64,000 bases of DNA from Zobellia uliginosa. GTDB taxonomy: Bacteria; Bacteroidota; Bacteroidia; Flavobacteriales; Flavobacteriaceae. Made by a program: the position numbers and the translations under genes. Below, in pieces: positions 45,868 to 56,052 of the stretch (its first letter is position 1; each line of letters starts with the position of its first letter). Under the pieces are notes generated by a model. It saw only the letters and a list, made by a program, of their open reading frames with translations. It did not search any database and had not been told where the DNA came from. The stretch spans positions 124,001 through 188,000 of the forward strand of contig NZ_JAHKPY010000015.1 of the NCBI RefSeq assembly GCF_018860745.1, written 5' to 3'.

Positions 45868-47349
45868 CTATTTAGCAGTTCCGCGCAATTGAATGGTAGT
45901 ATCTTTTAACCTTACTTTCAACCACTCGTAAACTCTTTGGTTTTCGGCTTCTATTTTGTTTTTGTTCAAACCCTCTTTCCATTTCACTTCAAAAATAGAC
46001 AAAGTATCAGTTTTACTGAAGTCGGTTATAACAGCATTGTCATACTGAAGTGAAACCAAATTTTCATAATTAGCTTTAGCTTCAGCACTTATATCCTGAA
46101 AAGGAATCTCTTTCTGTTGAGATACATTCTTTTGCAATCGGTTGACCTCGGCCTCTAAAAAAGCTATTTTTTCTTCTTTACTCGACAATTGATTTTTCTG
46201 AGATTCATATAACTCATTAATGTATTTAAGTTGGTCTACTTGCTCGTTCTGAGAACCTTGTATAACATGAAGCTCCGTACCCGAAAGACGTTTATACTCA
46301 TCATCTTCCTTCAACATTGTATTCCAAGATGAGATTATATTTGCGGGTATTATTTCATTACCCATGCAGACCAACTCAATCATTGGTTTTTCACCTTTAT
46401 TATATTTTATACTGGTAAAATTATCCAAGTACCTTCCGCCGCTTGTAAATTGATATTTACCTATGGTTGCACTTACAAACTCATTAGCCTGCTTTTTGAA
46501 CATAGACGCTTGGAAAGCTTCATAGAAAGTCATACCTGCGGGAATCATCACCAACAAAGCTACAATAGAAGCAATACGTGCTATACGTCTTCTTTTAGCC
46601 GAATTGGCATAACGTACCATTGGGAATTTCAAAAGCTTAATGGTCAAAAAAGTTGCCAGCGCAATGAATATGGTATTTATCGTAAATAAATACATAGCCC
46701 CAATGGCATAATCCGGATTACCGATAGCAAGGCCAAAACCAACAGTACATAAAGGAGGCATTAAAGCCGTAGCAATGGCCACACCAAAAATAACACTCGC
46801 TATAGTACCTTTTTTCGCCCTTGCTATTACCAGTGCCAAACCACCAAAAAAGGCAATAAGCACATCGCGAATATCCGGCGCAGTACGCGCAAGAAGTTCT
46901 GAAGATTCATCTTGAATAGGAAAAAATTCAAAGAAAAGATAAGCCGTTAGAACGCTGAGCACCACCATGACCGCAAAATTCTTTAACGACCTCCTGAGCG
47001 TATCAATATCGTTTATAGCCAAAGACATGCCCAAGCCTAAAATAGGCCCCATTAGTGGTGAGATTAACATGGCTCCAATAACCACTGCGGTAGAGTTTGC
47101 GTTTAAACCAATAGATGCAATAAAAATTGAACAGATCAAAATCCACGATGTATGCCCCTTAAAGGGGATATCCGCAATTATAGCCTCTTTGGTGGCTTCT
47201 TGATCGGTATTCTCTCGAATATCCAATAATTCACGCATGAATCTTCGTAAGCTTTCCCAAAGGCCTTTGGCATCTTTTTTGACCGCTTCCTCACTCTGGG
47301 TGGGCTCTTCAGTTGGCGTAATATTATCCTGATTCAATTTATCGCTCAT
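45868..47349 (-). CDS. DUF389 family membrane protein
   Basis: 493 residues. A cytoplasmic N-terminal tract (about 1-70) leads to several membrane helices (about 75-290; AVVIGAMLISPLMGPILG near 88), characteristic of DUF389. The C-terminal 200 residues include a coiled-coil segment (SSKEEKIAFLEAEVNRLQKN). Function unknown. It follows manC by 9 bp in the same direction. Confidence 0.87.
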   Translation of the reverse strand: MSDKLNQDNITPTEEPTQSEEAVKKDAKGLWESLRRFMRELLDIRENTDQEATKEAIIADIPFKGHTSWILICSIFIASIGLNANSTAVVIGAMLISPLMGPILGLGMSLAINDIDTLRRSLKNFAVMVVLSVLTAYLFFEFFPIQDESSELLARTAPDIRDVLIAFFGGLALVIARAKKGTIASVIFGVAIATALMPPLCTVGFGLAIGNPDYAIGAMYLFTINTIFIALATFLTIKLLKFPMVRYANSAKRRRIARIASIVALLVMIPAGMTFYEAFQASMFKKQANEFVSATIGKYQFTSGGRYLDNFTSIKYNKGEKPMIELVCMGNEIIPANIISSWNTMLKEDDEYKRLSGTELHVIQGSQNEQVDQLKYINELYESQKNQLSSKEEKIAFLEAEVNRLQKNVSQQKEIPFQDISAEAKANYENLVSLQYDNAVITDFSKTDTLSIFEVKWKEGLNKNKIEAENQRVYEWLKVRLKDTTIQLRGTAK

Positions 47350-47358
47350 ATATTGCTT

Positions 47359-48441
47359 TTAAGCATACTCATCCCCATATGTATCTTTTACCTCTCCCAA
47401 TACCTTTTTAATATCCTGTTCTTTTGACTTTGGATAGATTAAAAGTACTTCTTCTTTGTCTACAATAATGTAATCATTAAGACCATCTACAACAACTACC
47501 TTACCTTTTGGAGATCTTATCATATTTCCAGAAGCATCAGCCGTAATGACCTTACTATTTACAATGGCATTATTATTTTCATCTTTATCAAGTTTATCGT
47601 ATAAAGAGCCCCATGTGCCCAAATCATTCCAATCAAAAGTAGCTGGAAGGACATAGATCGATTTTGAATTTTCCAAAATCGCATAATCGATAGAGATATT
47701 CTCTGCCTTTGGGTAGTTCTCTTTTATAAACTCTTTTTCTTCTCCCGTATTGTAGCAAGACATACCTGATTCAAAAAGGGAATACTGCTCAGGTTGATAG
47801 TTTTTAAATGCATTCACGATAGTTTTAACGCTCCACATAAAAATACCTGCATTCCACAGAAAATTACCTTGAGCCAAAAAATCCTTGGCCGTTTCATAAT
47901 CCGGCTTTTCCCTGAACTGGTTTACCTTTTTTATTTCTTGCGTGCTTTCTTTGTCAAATTCTATATAACCAAAACCTGTATTTGGGAAAGATGGTTTTAT
48001 ACCCAACGTACAAAGCACATCTTCTGTTTCACATTTATCAAAACACGCTGTAACATCTTTTGCAAAAGCATCTTCATCTTCGATCCAGTGATCACTAGGC
48101 GCTACGATCATAACGCCATTTTCGTTCATTTTTTGAATCTTTAACGCAGCATACAAAATACATGGTGCAGTATTACGCATTGCTGGCTCCAAAACAACCT
48201 GGTCCTGCTTTACCAATGGCAGTTGCTCCAAAACCAAATCATTATAGCGCTCATTAGTTAAAATCAAAATATTCTCCGTAGGCACGAATCTATTTAGACG
48301 TTTAAAGGTCTTTTGAATCAACGTGTCACCGGTTCCTAACATATCATGAAATTGCTTAGGGTAAGATGACGTACTTATTGGCCAAAATCTTGAACCGACA
48401 CCACCGGCCATTAATACTGCGTAGTAATTTTTGTTTTTCAT
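47359..48441 (-). CDS. manC: Mannose-1-phosphate guanylyltransferase
   Basis: 360 residues. It makes GDP-mannose for exopolysaccharide or glycans. The nucleotide-binding start MAGGVGSRFWPISTSSYPKQF near residue 11 and EKPDYETAKDFLAQGNFLWNAG split around 174-195 are diagnostic. It has no cupin isomerase domain, so it is the single-function form. It follows the SprT-like gene and precedes DUF389, and the three are probably co-transcribed. Confidence 0.93.
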   Translation of the reverse strand: MKNKNYYAVLMAGGVGSRFWPISTSSYPKQFHDMLGTGDTLIQKTFKRLNRFVPTENILILTNERYNDLVLEQLPLVKQDQVVLEPAMRNTAPCILYAALKIQKMNENGVMIVAPSDHWIEDEDAFAKDVTACFDKCETEDVLCTLGIKPSFPNTGFGYIEFDKESTQEIKKVNQFREKPDYETAKDFLAQGNFLWNAGIFMWSVKTIVNAFKNYQPEQYSLFESGMSCYNTGEEKEFIKENYPKAENISIDYAILENSKSIYVLPATFDWNDLGTWGSLYDKLDKDENNNAIVNSKVITADASGNMIRSPKGKVVVVDGLNDYIIVDKEEVLLIYPKSKEQDIKKVLGEVKDTYGDEYA

Positions 48442-48534
48442 TTTTTGTTGCTATTGAAGCGGAAGTCAAACACTTGCCACGTTCTTATTTAAAGTTAGTT
48501 ATTTTCTTGTTCTAATTACTATTTCCTACAAATA

Positions 48535-49146
48535 TCATTCAGAAATCAATTCTACTTCCGCATTAGGCTGAAAAAGGTACATTCGCCCGGTAGATACTTC
48601 TATACACTCATATCGCTTTACCCTTCTATTTCCCATTTTATACAATTTTCCATTATATATACGAAAAATACTACCTAGTGGTACTTCAAAAACGTAAGTT
48701 CTATTTGTTTGTTGTTCATCAAAATGCTTTAGAGCAATGGACAACCTGGCATCCGTACTACTACTTGCCTTGGGATTTTTGAAATGGTTCGCTAAAAGAG
48801 GTAATAATTGAGTTGGGAATACTTCTGGCCTAATGAAAGGTAACATTAGATATTGAAAAATTCTTTTCCATTCCGCACCATGCGGTTTTATACTTCTACC
48901 ATATTTTTCAAAAGCTACTAAATGTGCTATTTCATGAATGAGCGTAATTAAGAATCGATATTTATTTAGATTTGAATTTACAGTGATCTGATGTTTTCCA
49001 TTTGACATTCTACGGTAATCACCATGACGAGTTACCCGTTCATTAACGACTTTCAAGTGGACACCTGTTTTCTGAATCAAATCCAAACATGATTCTATAG
49101 CCCTTTCGGGAAGATATTTTTGCAATACATTATTCACTGCCAACAA
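48535..49146 (-). CDS. SprT-like zinc-binding metalloprotease domain protein
   Basis: 203 residues. The zinc motif HEIAH is near residue 70 in TLIHEIAHLVAFEKYGR, and HGAEWKRIF near 93 is the usual second part of the SprT domain. SprT-like proteins act in DNA-protein crosslink repair in eukaryotes; the bacterial role is unclear. A C-terminal zinc ribbon is not clearly present. Confidence 0.82.
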   Translation of the reverse strand: MLAVNNVLQKYLPERAIESCLDLIQKTGVHLKVVNERVTRHGDYRRMSNGKHQITVNSNLNKYRFLITLIHEIAHLVAFEKYGRSIKPHGAEWKRIFQYLMLPFIRPEVFPTQLLPLLANHFKNPKASSSTDARLSIALKHFDEQQTNRTYVFEVPLGSIFRIYNGKLYKMGNRRVKRYECIEVSTGRMYLFQPNAEVELISE

Positions 49147-49266
49147 AAATAAGGGAACTAGACCAATAAATGAAGTTATCTATTATTAAGCCTATGTCAA
49201 AAAATTATGACTTTCTCCAGCACCAAAGAATACAATAAAGAAAGCCACCACAATCTTTTGGTTTGT

Positions 49267-49947
49267 TTAAGGCGTACTATTACTAACCTGCAAGAGCTTT
49301 CCGTTAAACATTTTATGCCCGGTTAGTGAGAAAACCTTTATATATTCCGCCATTTGCAAAGCAGTAATTGGCGCCTCATAACCAGGAAACGCTTCTTGCA
49401 GCATTTCTGTTTGAACAGCCCCCAAGGCAAGCACATTAAAGGAAGGGCCTGTTTCTTTAAATTCCTCCGCCCAAAGTTCCGTAAGGGTAATAATTGCTCC
49501 TTTACTAGAACTATATGCAGACAAACCTGGAAACTTTACACTACCCTGAACACCCCCCATAGAACTTATAGTTACAACATGACCATCTTTGGGCATTAGA
49601 GGAACAATCCTTCTTGTCATTTCGGCAACCCCAAATACGTTTACTTTGTAAACTGCTTCAAACTCTTCAGCTTCAGTTTCTAGAAAAGGCTTGTTGAGCA
49701 ACCTTCCTGCATTGTTGATAAGAAGGTCTACAGATTTAAAGTTTTCATCCACAAAATCTTCCATCTTCTTAAAATCAGACGGATTACCTAAATCAAATGG
49801 AAAACTAAAAATTTTCTTATGCCCTAATTCAGAAATAGGTTTATCGTTTCTAGACAAGGCCAAAACTTGATGCCCTTCTTCTGCAAATAATTTAGCAAGC
49901 TCAAAACCTATACCTCTACTAGACCCCGTTATGATAACATTTGCCAT
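49267..49947 (-). CDS. Short-chain dehydrogenase/reductase
   Basis: 226 residues. TGSSRGIGFELA is at residues 6-17, NNAG near 77-80 and the YSSSK motif (Y-x3-K) near 145, giving an intact SDR active site. It is shorter than typical FabG. Its ATG overlaps the stop of the M28 peptidase gene by one base (TAATG), so translation is coupled. Substrate unknown. Confidence 0.9.
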   Translation of the reverse strand: MANVIITGSSRGIGFELAKLFAEEGHQVLALSRNDKPISELGHKKIFSFPFDLGNPSDFKKMEDFVDENFKSVDLLINNAGRLLNKPFLETEAEEFEAVYKVNVFGVAEMTRRIVPLMPKDGHVVTISSMGGVQGSVKFPGLSAYSSSKGAIITLTELWAEEFKETGPSFNVLALGAVQTEMLQEAFPGYEAPITALQMAEYIKVFSLTGHKMFNGKLLQVSNSTP

Positions 49948-50996
49948 TAGTTATATTTAATTTCTTTGGTTGATGCATTAACAACTCCCTCAATTACTGG
50001 GATACTCTTGTTTATTAAATCGGCCATATGTACAAAATCCATTTCTGAAAGCTCATCACCTACTTTATGGTAATGATTAAAGTTCGTGAAGTCAAACGTA
50101 CTAAAAGTCTGAGACGGCACACCAAAAGACTCATGAAAAGGATAATTATCAGACCTTTTGAAAAGATTAAACTCTTTTGCTTTTGGAAGAAAACCCGCAT
50201 AGGTTTGATCTGCATAGCTATTGACTACATCAGCCATGTTCGATTCTTCAAAGCCGGTCAAATAAGCCAAATAATCTTTACCAACCAACGGAACACCTAC
50301 CATTTCATAGTTGATCATCGCATAAAGATTAAGATTTTCCTGCTTAAGTTTTTGCGCCAAATGTTTTGAACCGAGTAATCCTTTTTCTTCAGCCGTAAAC
50401 AGCACGAACATCATACTACGCTTGTTGGACTTTGATTTACCGAAATAACGTGCCAATTCCAAAACCGTAGTTGTACCTGTGGCATTATCATTAGCCCCAT
50501 TAGCTATCTTATCTCCGTTCTCTTCTGCAATCAGACCTATGTGATCATAGTGCGCACCAACGATAACAAATTCATTTTTAAGAGCTGGGTCATTACCTTC
50601 TAACATCCCTACAACATTAAAAGCAGGTGCGTCATAATCGGGAAGATTATCTCTATAAGTATCAAAGTAAGGCTTTATATTATTGTTGGAAAAGACATTT
50701 TCTATAAACTCAGCAGCCTTTTCAATTCCATCACTACCGGTATCTCTACCTTGTAATTCATCTGAAGCCAAAAAACTCATAATAGCCCCAATTTCAGTAG
50801 CAGTGGCAAATGGATTTTGCACCGCACTAACCGCGTTATTTATTCCGTTTATTTCATCTGCCTTTTTAGGAACTTCCATTAAGCTGCGATCAAATTGCAC
50901 TGCTTCTTCGCTTTGTAAGGTTACCGATTCATCAATTTTGGAGGACCCGCAAGACAGGATCAACATACCGGTTAAAAACAGAAAACTTTTTTTCAT
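49947..50996 (-). CDS. M28 family zinc metallopeptidase, probable lipoprotein
   Basis: 349 residues. The N terminus MKKSFLFLTGMLILSCGSSK has a lipoprotein box ending in Cys16. Zn ligands are in GAHYDHIG near 147, GANDNATGT near 166 and AEEKGLLGS near 203, as in M28 aminopeptidases. It is a likely outer-membrane or periplasmic peptidase. A terminator for pdhC lies upstream. Coupled to the SDR gene downstream. Confidence 0.9.
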   Translation of the reverse strand: MKKSFLFLTGMLILSCGSSKIDESVTLQSEEAVQFDRSLMEVPKKADEINGINNAVSAVQNPFATATEIGAIMSFLASDELQGRDTGSDGIEKAAEFIENVFSNNNIKPYFDTYRDNLPDYDAPAFNVVGMLEGNDPALKNEFVIVGAHYDHIGLIAEENGDKIANGANDNATGTTTVLELARYFGKSKSNKRSMMFVLFTAEEKGLLGSKHLAQKLKQENLNLYAMINYEMVGVPLVGKDYLAYLTGFEESNMADVVNSYADQTYAGFLPKAKEFNLFKRSDNYPFHESFGVPSQTFSTFDFTNFNHYHKVGDELSEMDFVHMADLINKSIPVIEGVVNASTKEIKYN

Positions 50997-51032
50997 AAGT
51001 GTTATAATTTAAGGTACAATTTAGAAATAAAA

Positions 51033-51063
51033 AAAGGCATCCCGAAATAACCGAGATGCCTTT
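51033..51063 (-). terminator. Terminator after pdhC
   Basis: On the minus strand a stem GGCATCTCG / CGGGATGCC (one U-G pair) with a 7 nt loop and a following T-run, 22 bp after the pdhC stop. Confidence 0.85.
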
Positions 51064-51085
51064 ATTATAATAGTTAGCAATCTGT

Positions 51086-52717
51086 TTAAGCCAGCATAGT
51101 TACCGGGTTTTCCAGATACGCACGTAATGTTGCTAAAAATTGGGCTGCAGTAGCGCCATCAACCGTTCTATGATCACACGCCAAAGTGACTTTCATTGTG
51201 TTACCTACAACAATCTGACCTTCTCTAACCACTGGTTTTTGAACTATAGCCCCAACGGAAAGAATTGCTGAGTTAGGCTGGTTGATAATTGAAGTAAATT
51301 CCGTTATACCAAACATACCCAAGTTAGAAACCGTAAACGTACTACCATCCATTTCTGCTGGAGTCAATTTTTTATTTCTAGCTCTTCCCGCCAAATCCTT
51401 AACAGCAGAACCTATTTGAGTTAAACTCAACTGCTCCGTAAATTTCAATACAGGAACAACAAGACCTTCGTCTACTGCTACGGCAACACCAACATGCACA
51501 TGATGGTTGTAACGCGTAGTATCTCCGTTCCAAGTAGTATTAACTTGAGGATGTTTTTTCAATGCCATGGCACATGCTTTTACAACCATATCATTAAAAG
51601 AAACCTTTGTGTCTGGCAAAGCGTTTATTTGCTTTCTAGAAGCCATTGCATCACTCATATCTACTTCTATAGTAAGATAATAATGAGGAGCTGTAAACTT
51701 AGATTCAGACAACCTTTTCGCAATGGTTTTACGCATTTGCGAATTCTTAACCTCTTCGGAACTCTCTTCACCTACAGGCAAAATCACTGGAGCACTTGCA
51801 GGTGCAGCAGATTGAACAGCTGCTTTAGGAGCTTCAGCTTTAGCTGGCGTATAACCTTCTACATCTTTCTTGACGATTCTTCCGTTATCACCAGAACCAG
51901 TAATATTTGATAAGTCAATACCTTTCTCTTTGGCAATTTTCTTAGCTAAAGGAGAAACAAAGATACGCTGGCCATCAGCTACAGGTTTTGATGCTGAAGT
52001 TTCTTTGGCCACTTCCTTCTTAGGCTCTTCTTTTTTAGCATCAGAGGATACGCTAGCTTTAGCACCCGATGAAGGCTTAGCATTTAGCACAGCATCAACA
52101 TTGGTACCTGCCGGGCCTATAATAGCCAAAACAGCATCAACGGGAGAAGATTCTCCTTCTTTAATACCTATATACAATAAGGTGCCAGTGTAGAAAGACT
52201 CAAATTCCATTGTAGCCTTGTCCGTTTCGATTTCAGCTAAAATATCTCCTTCTTCAACTGTATCACCAACTTGCTTTAACCAAGCCGCAACAGTACCTTC
52301 CTCCATAGTATCACTAAGGCGAGGCATTTTTACGATTTCAACACCTTCAGGAACTTCTGCAGTACCACTGGCATCTTCAGAACTATCAGGGCTACCGCTT
52401 TCTGAAGCACTAGCTTCCTCAACTTCTTCTTCCGCAGAGGCACTTGCGCTACCGTTCAATAGCGATGAAATATCCTCTCCTTCTTCACCAATAATGGCTA
52501 ATAAAGAATCTACAGGAGCACCATCTCCTTCTGCAATACCAATATGCAATAAAGTTCCTTCGTAGAAAGACTCAAACTCCATCGTGGCCTTATCAGTCTC
52601 TATTTCTGCAAGTATATCGCCTTCCTCTACTTTATCACCAACGTTTTTCAACCATTTGGCTACGGTACCTTCTTCCATGGTATCGCTTAAGCGGGGCATG
52701 TTTATTACTTCTGCCAT
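51086..52717 (-). CDS. pdhC: Pyruvate dehydrogenase E2, dihydrolipoamide acetyltransferase
   Basis: 543 residues. Two lipoyl domains are at about 1-80 and 130-205, each with ETDKATMEFESF carrying the lipoyl lysine. A peripheral-subunit-binding domain follows (VSPLAKKIAKEKGIDLSNI near 262), then the catalytic acetyltransferase domain with the active site DHRTVDG near 518. Linkers are Ala/Ser/Glu-rich. It follows pdhA by 8 bp, so the two are one transcript; E1 beta is elsewhere (30469). Confidence 0.95.
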   Translation of the reverse strand: MAEVINMPRLSDTMEEGTVAKWLKNVGDKVEEGDILAEIETDKATMEFESFYEGTLLHIGIAEGDGAPVDSLLAIIGEEGEDISSLLNGSASASAEEEVEEASASESGSPDSSEDASGTAEVPEGVEIVKMPRLSDTMEEGTVAAWLKQVGDTVEEGDILAEIETDKATMEFESFYTGTLLYIGIKEGESSPVDAVLAIIGPAGTNVDAVLNAKPSSGAKASVSSDAKKEEPKKEVAKETSASKPVADGQRIFVSPLAKKIAKEKGIDLSNITGSGDNGRIVKKDVEGYTPAKAEAPKAAVQSAAPASAPVILPVGEESSEEVKNSQMRKTIAKRLSESKFTAPHYYLTIEVDMSDAMASRKQINALPDTKVSFNDMVVKACAMALKKHPQVNTTWNGDTTRYNHHVHVGVAVAVDEGLVVPVLKFTEQLSLTQIGSAVKDLAGRARNKKLTPAEMDGSTFTVSNLGMFGITEFTSIINQPNSAILSVGAIVQKPVVREGQIVVGNTMKVTLACDHRTVDGATAAQFLATLRAYLENPVTMLA

Positions 52718-52725
52718 CTACTCTA

Positions 52726-53721
52726 TTATTTATGTTCTACAAATGGAAAATCTTTCTGCTCATACACCATATCGTACAACTGTTGTACTGGTGGGTAGTC
52801 TGATTCATCTGCGAATTTCTCACATTCCAAAACTGAATCTTTTACCTTTTTATCTATTGCCTTTATATCTTCTTCGGATGCGTAATTATTCTCTTTTATA
52901 ATATCAAGCACTTGGGTAATAGGATCTATCTTTTGATATTCCTTTACTTCTTCCTTGGTTCTATAATGCTGCGCATCTGACATAGAGTGCCCTCTATATC
53001 TATATGTTTTCATTTCAAGAAAAGTTGGTCCGCCACCAGAGCGTGCTCTTTCAACCGCCTTACTAACTTCCTGAGCTACGGTTACGGGGTCCATACCATC
53101 TACTGGTCCACATGGCATTTCATAACCTAGACCTAGCTTCCATATTTCCGTAGAATAAGAGGTTCTTTCTACAGAAGTACCCATAGCATAACCATTGTTC
53201 TCACAAATAAACACCACAGGGAGTTGCCAAAGCATAGCCAAGTTCAATGCTTCATGAAATGAACCTTGACGAACAGCGCCATCGCCCATATAACACAAAG
53301 TAACATTATCTCTACCTGCGTATTTATCACCAAAGGCCATACCAGCTCCTAAAGGTATTTGACCCCCTACGATACCATGCCCCCCGTGAAAACGGTGTTC
53401 TTTAGAGAAAATATGCATCGATCCACCCATACCTTGCGAGGTACCTGTAACCTTACCATATAATTCTGCCATTACTCTTTTAGGATCTACGCCCATACCA
53501 ATTGGTTGCACGTGATTTCTATAAGCCGTGATCATACGGTCTTTGGTTAAATCCATTGCATGCAATGAGCCAGCTAGAACAGCTTCCTGACCATTATACA
53601 AGTGTAAAAAACCTCTAACTTTTTGTTGAATGTAGACCTGAGCCAGCTTGTCCTCGAATTTTCTCCAGAACAACATATCTTCATACCATTTCAGATATAC
53701 CTCTTTAGTAATTTTTTTCAT
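52726..53721 (-). CDS. pdhA: Pyruvate dehydrogenase E1 component, alpha subunit
   Basis: 331 residues. The ThDP motif GDGAVRQGSFHEALNLAMLW begins near residue 147 and ends in an ENN-like motif (VVFICENNGYAMGT). YRYRGHSMSDAQHYRTKEE near 246 is the phosphorylation-loop equivalent. It pairs with PdhB for pyruvate oxidation. First gene of pdhA-pdhC. Confidence 0.96.
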   Translation of the reverse strand: MKKITKEVYLKWYEDMLFWRKFEDKLAQVYIQQKVRGFLHLYNGQEAVLAGSLHAMDLTKDRMITAYRNHVQPIGMGVDPKRVMAELYGKVTGTSQGMGGSMHIFSKEHRFHGGHGIVGGQIPLGAGMAFGDKYAGRDNVTLCYMGDGAVRQGSFHEALNLAMLWQLPVVFICENNGYAMGTSVERTSYSTEIWKLGLGYEMPCGPVDGMDPVTVAQEVSKAVERARSGGGPTFLEMKTYRYRGHSMSDAQHYRTKEEVKEYQKIDPITQVLDIIKENNYASEEDIKAIDKKVKDSVLECEKFADESDYPPVQQLYDMVYEQKDFPFVEHK

Positions 53722-53878
53722 TGATGCTAATAATTTGGATTCGTGGTTACAACATCCCGACTACGCCATGCTTTTTCTCATGGATAATCAGAAAGGCAAA
53801 AATACATATTAAATCAATAGTTGAAAAAAATTGGAGTAAAAGGTTTGTTAGAATTTATCCTTAGGTTAATAAAACCTG

Positions 53879-54361
53879 TTACAAAAAGGTACTATCAAAG
53901 CCCAAAGGCAAAATATCGGCCATAGAATTACATTTAAAAACCTTACCTTTCTCCCCCATCATCATTAAAGTAATTGGCTTTTTTTGCTTTACCTCATACT
54001 CAGAAATCGCCTGTCTACAATTGCCGCATGGTGCTGCCGGATCAGTTAGTTGATAATTTATTGACGTTGCAGTTATGGCTATTGCCTTTACTGCAACTCC
54101 CGGGTATTTTGCACCTGCATAGAAAATTGCAACGCGCTCTGCGCAAAGACCGGATGGATATGAAGCGTTTTCCTGATTATTACCAATGACAACTTCTCCA
54201 TTTTCCAGCAATACTGCGGCACCTACCTGAAAATTAGAATATGGAGCATAAGCACATTCCCTTGCCGCTACAGCATCCAGCATTAATTTATTATCTCCTT
54301 TTGAGAGCTCATCAATAGAGTCAAAAATGGTTAATTCAAAAGTTATGTTCTGTTTTTGCAT
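53879..54361 (-). CDS. cdd: Cytidine deaminase
   Basis: 160 residues. The zinc site is SGLCAERVA near residue 70 (C-x-E) and PCGNCRQ near 112. AYAPYSNFQVGAAVLLENG near 38 is typical. It deaminates cytidine and deoxycytidine in pyrimidine salvage, fitting the nucleoside transporter, deoxynucleoside kinase and thyA in the window. It follows porV, with a terminator between. Confidence 0.95.
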   Translation of the reverse strand: MQKQNITFELTIFDSIDELSKGDNKLMLDAVAARECAYAPYSNFQVGAAVLLENGEVVIGNNQENASYPSGLCAERVAIFYAGAKYPGVAVKAIAITATSINYQLTDPAAPCGNCRQAISEYEVKQKKPITLMMMGEKGKVFKCNSMADILPLGFDSTFL

Positions 54362-54383
54362 ACTTCTTTAGTGAGGGCTAAAA

Positions 54384-54418
54384 ATAAGAAAACCTACCAT
54401 ATGGCAGGTTTTCTTATT
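54384..54418. terminator. Terminator between porV and cdd
   Basis: A long AT-rich stem AATAAGAAAACCTACC / GGCAGGTTTTCTTATT (one G-T pair) around a short ATAT loop lies 17 bp after the porV stop. Confidence 0.8.
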
Positions 54419-54435
54419 ATATGTTTTATTTAATC

Positions 54436-55587
54436 TCAATCATTATAAAATTCATCTCCCAGATTAAACGTCAAAGAGAAACGAAGAGAATTTTCAACTG
54501 GATTAGTAATTTGAGATGTAGAGAACAAGTAAGATAAATCTATCTGTGCGGATTTAAACTTGAAACCTGCCCCAAGGGTGAAATATTTTCTATATCCTTT
54601 TACATCACTTTCATTAAAATACCCTGTACGGAACATAAAAGCATCTTGATACGTATATTCTGCACCTAAGGCCCAAGTCATTTCTTTTAATTCTTCACTA
54701 AAACCATCGGGAGCATCCCCAAAAGACTTGAAAACCCCGCTTAAAAAACCTATACTCTGGTATTCATCATTATCTACTGAGTCTAAGCGACCATCTCCAT
54801 TAAAATCTTGTGGGGTTGGGACTAATAACTTGTTGAATTCAGTTGTTAAGCCTATTACATTGTCCTGATCAAGAATAAAATCAAAACCAACACCAAACTT
54901 TAAATTCGTTGGAATAAAGTTGTCCTGTCCGTTTTCATCGTAAGCTATCTTACCACCTAAGTTAGAAATATTGAAACCACCTCTCCAACGACCATCAAAT
55001 CTATTGTAGGCTATTTCTCTTGAGCGATAAAAACCGGCCACGTCTACTGCAAAAGTACTTCCCGGCTTAGAATCTACGTTATTGTCATTTTGAAACTTCA
55101 GGTTAGATCTTATGTACCTACCAGCCACTGCCATTGAAAACGTAGGACTCAATTTCAGTGAATAAGACCCATCAAAAGATAATTCATTAGGTTTTACTAT
55201 TGTTCCCACATCATCAAAAGTCTGCCTAAGTTCAATATCTCCTAAAGTAAAATACCTGAGACTAAAAGCGAAAGCGCTCTGATCATCAATCTTATTAAAA
55301 TAACTTGCATTTAAAAGGCCTATACCCGATATGGAATTACTCAAATATGGTGTATACCCCATTCCAATGCCCATTTTACGTTCTGCGAAGGCAAATTTTG
55401 CAGGGTTCCATTGTTGCGAATATGCATCGGTTGAAGTGGCAACACCTAAATCTCCCATACCAGCTGCTCTCGCATCTGCCGAAATATTTAAAAAAGGAAC
55501 TGCAGTGGTAATAACCCGATCACCTATTTCCTGGGCCGATATTTTGCATGCGAAAACAAGCAAAACAAGAATTGAAAGTTTTTTCAT
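54436..55587 (-). CDS. porV: Type IX secretion outer membrane protein PorV
   Basis: 383 residues with a signal peptide (cleavage near ISA). The barrel begins NISADARAAGMGDLGVATSTDAY split near 33-56 and ends SLRFSLTFNLGD, the FadL-like PorV pattern. PorV carries secreted cargo from the T9SS translocon toward the PorU sortase. In Flavobacterium johnsoniae porU precedes porV, beside gldJ; here porU is missing between porV and gldJ, with only 465 bp of noncoding sequence there. Confidence 0.93.
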   Translation of the reverse strand: MKKLSILVLLVFACKISAQEIGDRVITTAVPFLNISADARAAGMGDLGVATSTDAYSQQWNPAKFAFAERKMGIGMGYTPYLSNSISGIGLLNASYFNKIDDQSAFAFSLRYFTLGDIELRQTFDDVGTIVKPNELSFDGSYSLKLSPTFSMAVAGRYIRSNLKFQNDNNVDSKPGSTFAVDVAGFYRSREIAYNRFDGRWRGGFNISNLGGKIAYDENGQDNFIPTNLKFGVGFDFILDQDNVIGLTTEFNKLLVPTPQDFNGDGRLDSVDNDEYQSIGFLSGVFKSFGDAPDGFSEELKEMTWALGAEYTYQDAFMFRTGYFNESDVKGYRKYFTLGAGFKFKSAQIDLSYLFSTSQITNPVENSLRFSLTFNLGDEFYND

Positions 55588-56052
55588 TTTTTAATAGAGC
55601 TAAATTTAGTCGGTCAAATATTACAATATAGTGCTACCATCCAAAAATATATTAGATGTATTACATGTAAACGGCCATTTAAGGAATATCTTGTATTGAA
55701 AATGCAATATTTTTAAATTTCCGTTTCAAATTAAAATCGGCATACAAAGTACGCACATCTTTTGTAATTTCGCGTTCTTAAAAAAATATTAGGTTCTACC
55801 CGTGTTTTTTTAAGTAAAAGAAATGCGCGTGCTCATACTATAAAGCTATTTGTACCGTTATGATTTTTAAGGCGGCATAGGTTATTTAAAAATACGAAGG
55901 CCCCAGTTTGACAAAATAATTTTTGGCAAATAAAATATTATGTGCAAAACATCGTTTTATATGCCGAAAGTGACACTAAAAATTAATCAAAATAAAATAA
56001 CCAACTGCGCTACCATTTTAGCAGTGGTACTATTTGAACTCAAGTCCTAATT
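55588..56052. other. Intergenic region between porV and gldJ, no gene seen
   Basis: 465 bp of AT-rich sequence between divergent genes. I find no ORF and no remnant of porU by eye. A plus-strand TAATTTCGC near 55765 and a TTTGAC near 55917 might be promoter parts, but this is weak. It should contain promoters for porV and gldJ. Confidence 0.4.

Noticed and set aside
51870-52565. Repeated DNA and plus-strand ORFs opposite pdhC
   Set aside because: The repetition is explained by the two homologous lipoyl domains encoded on the minus strand.
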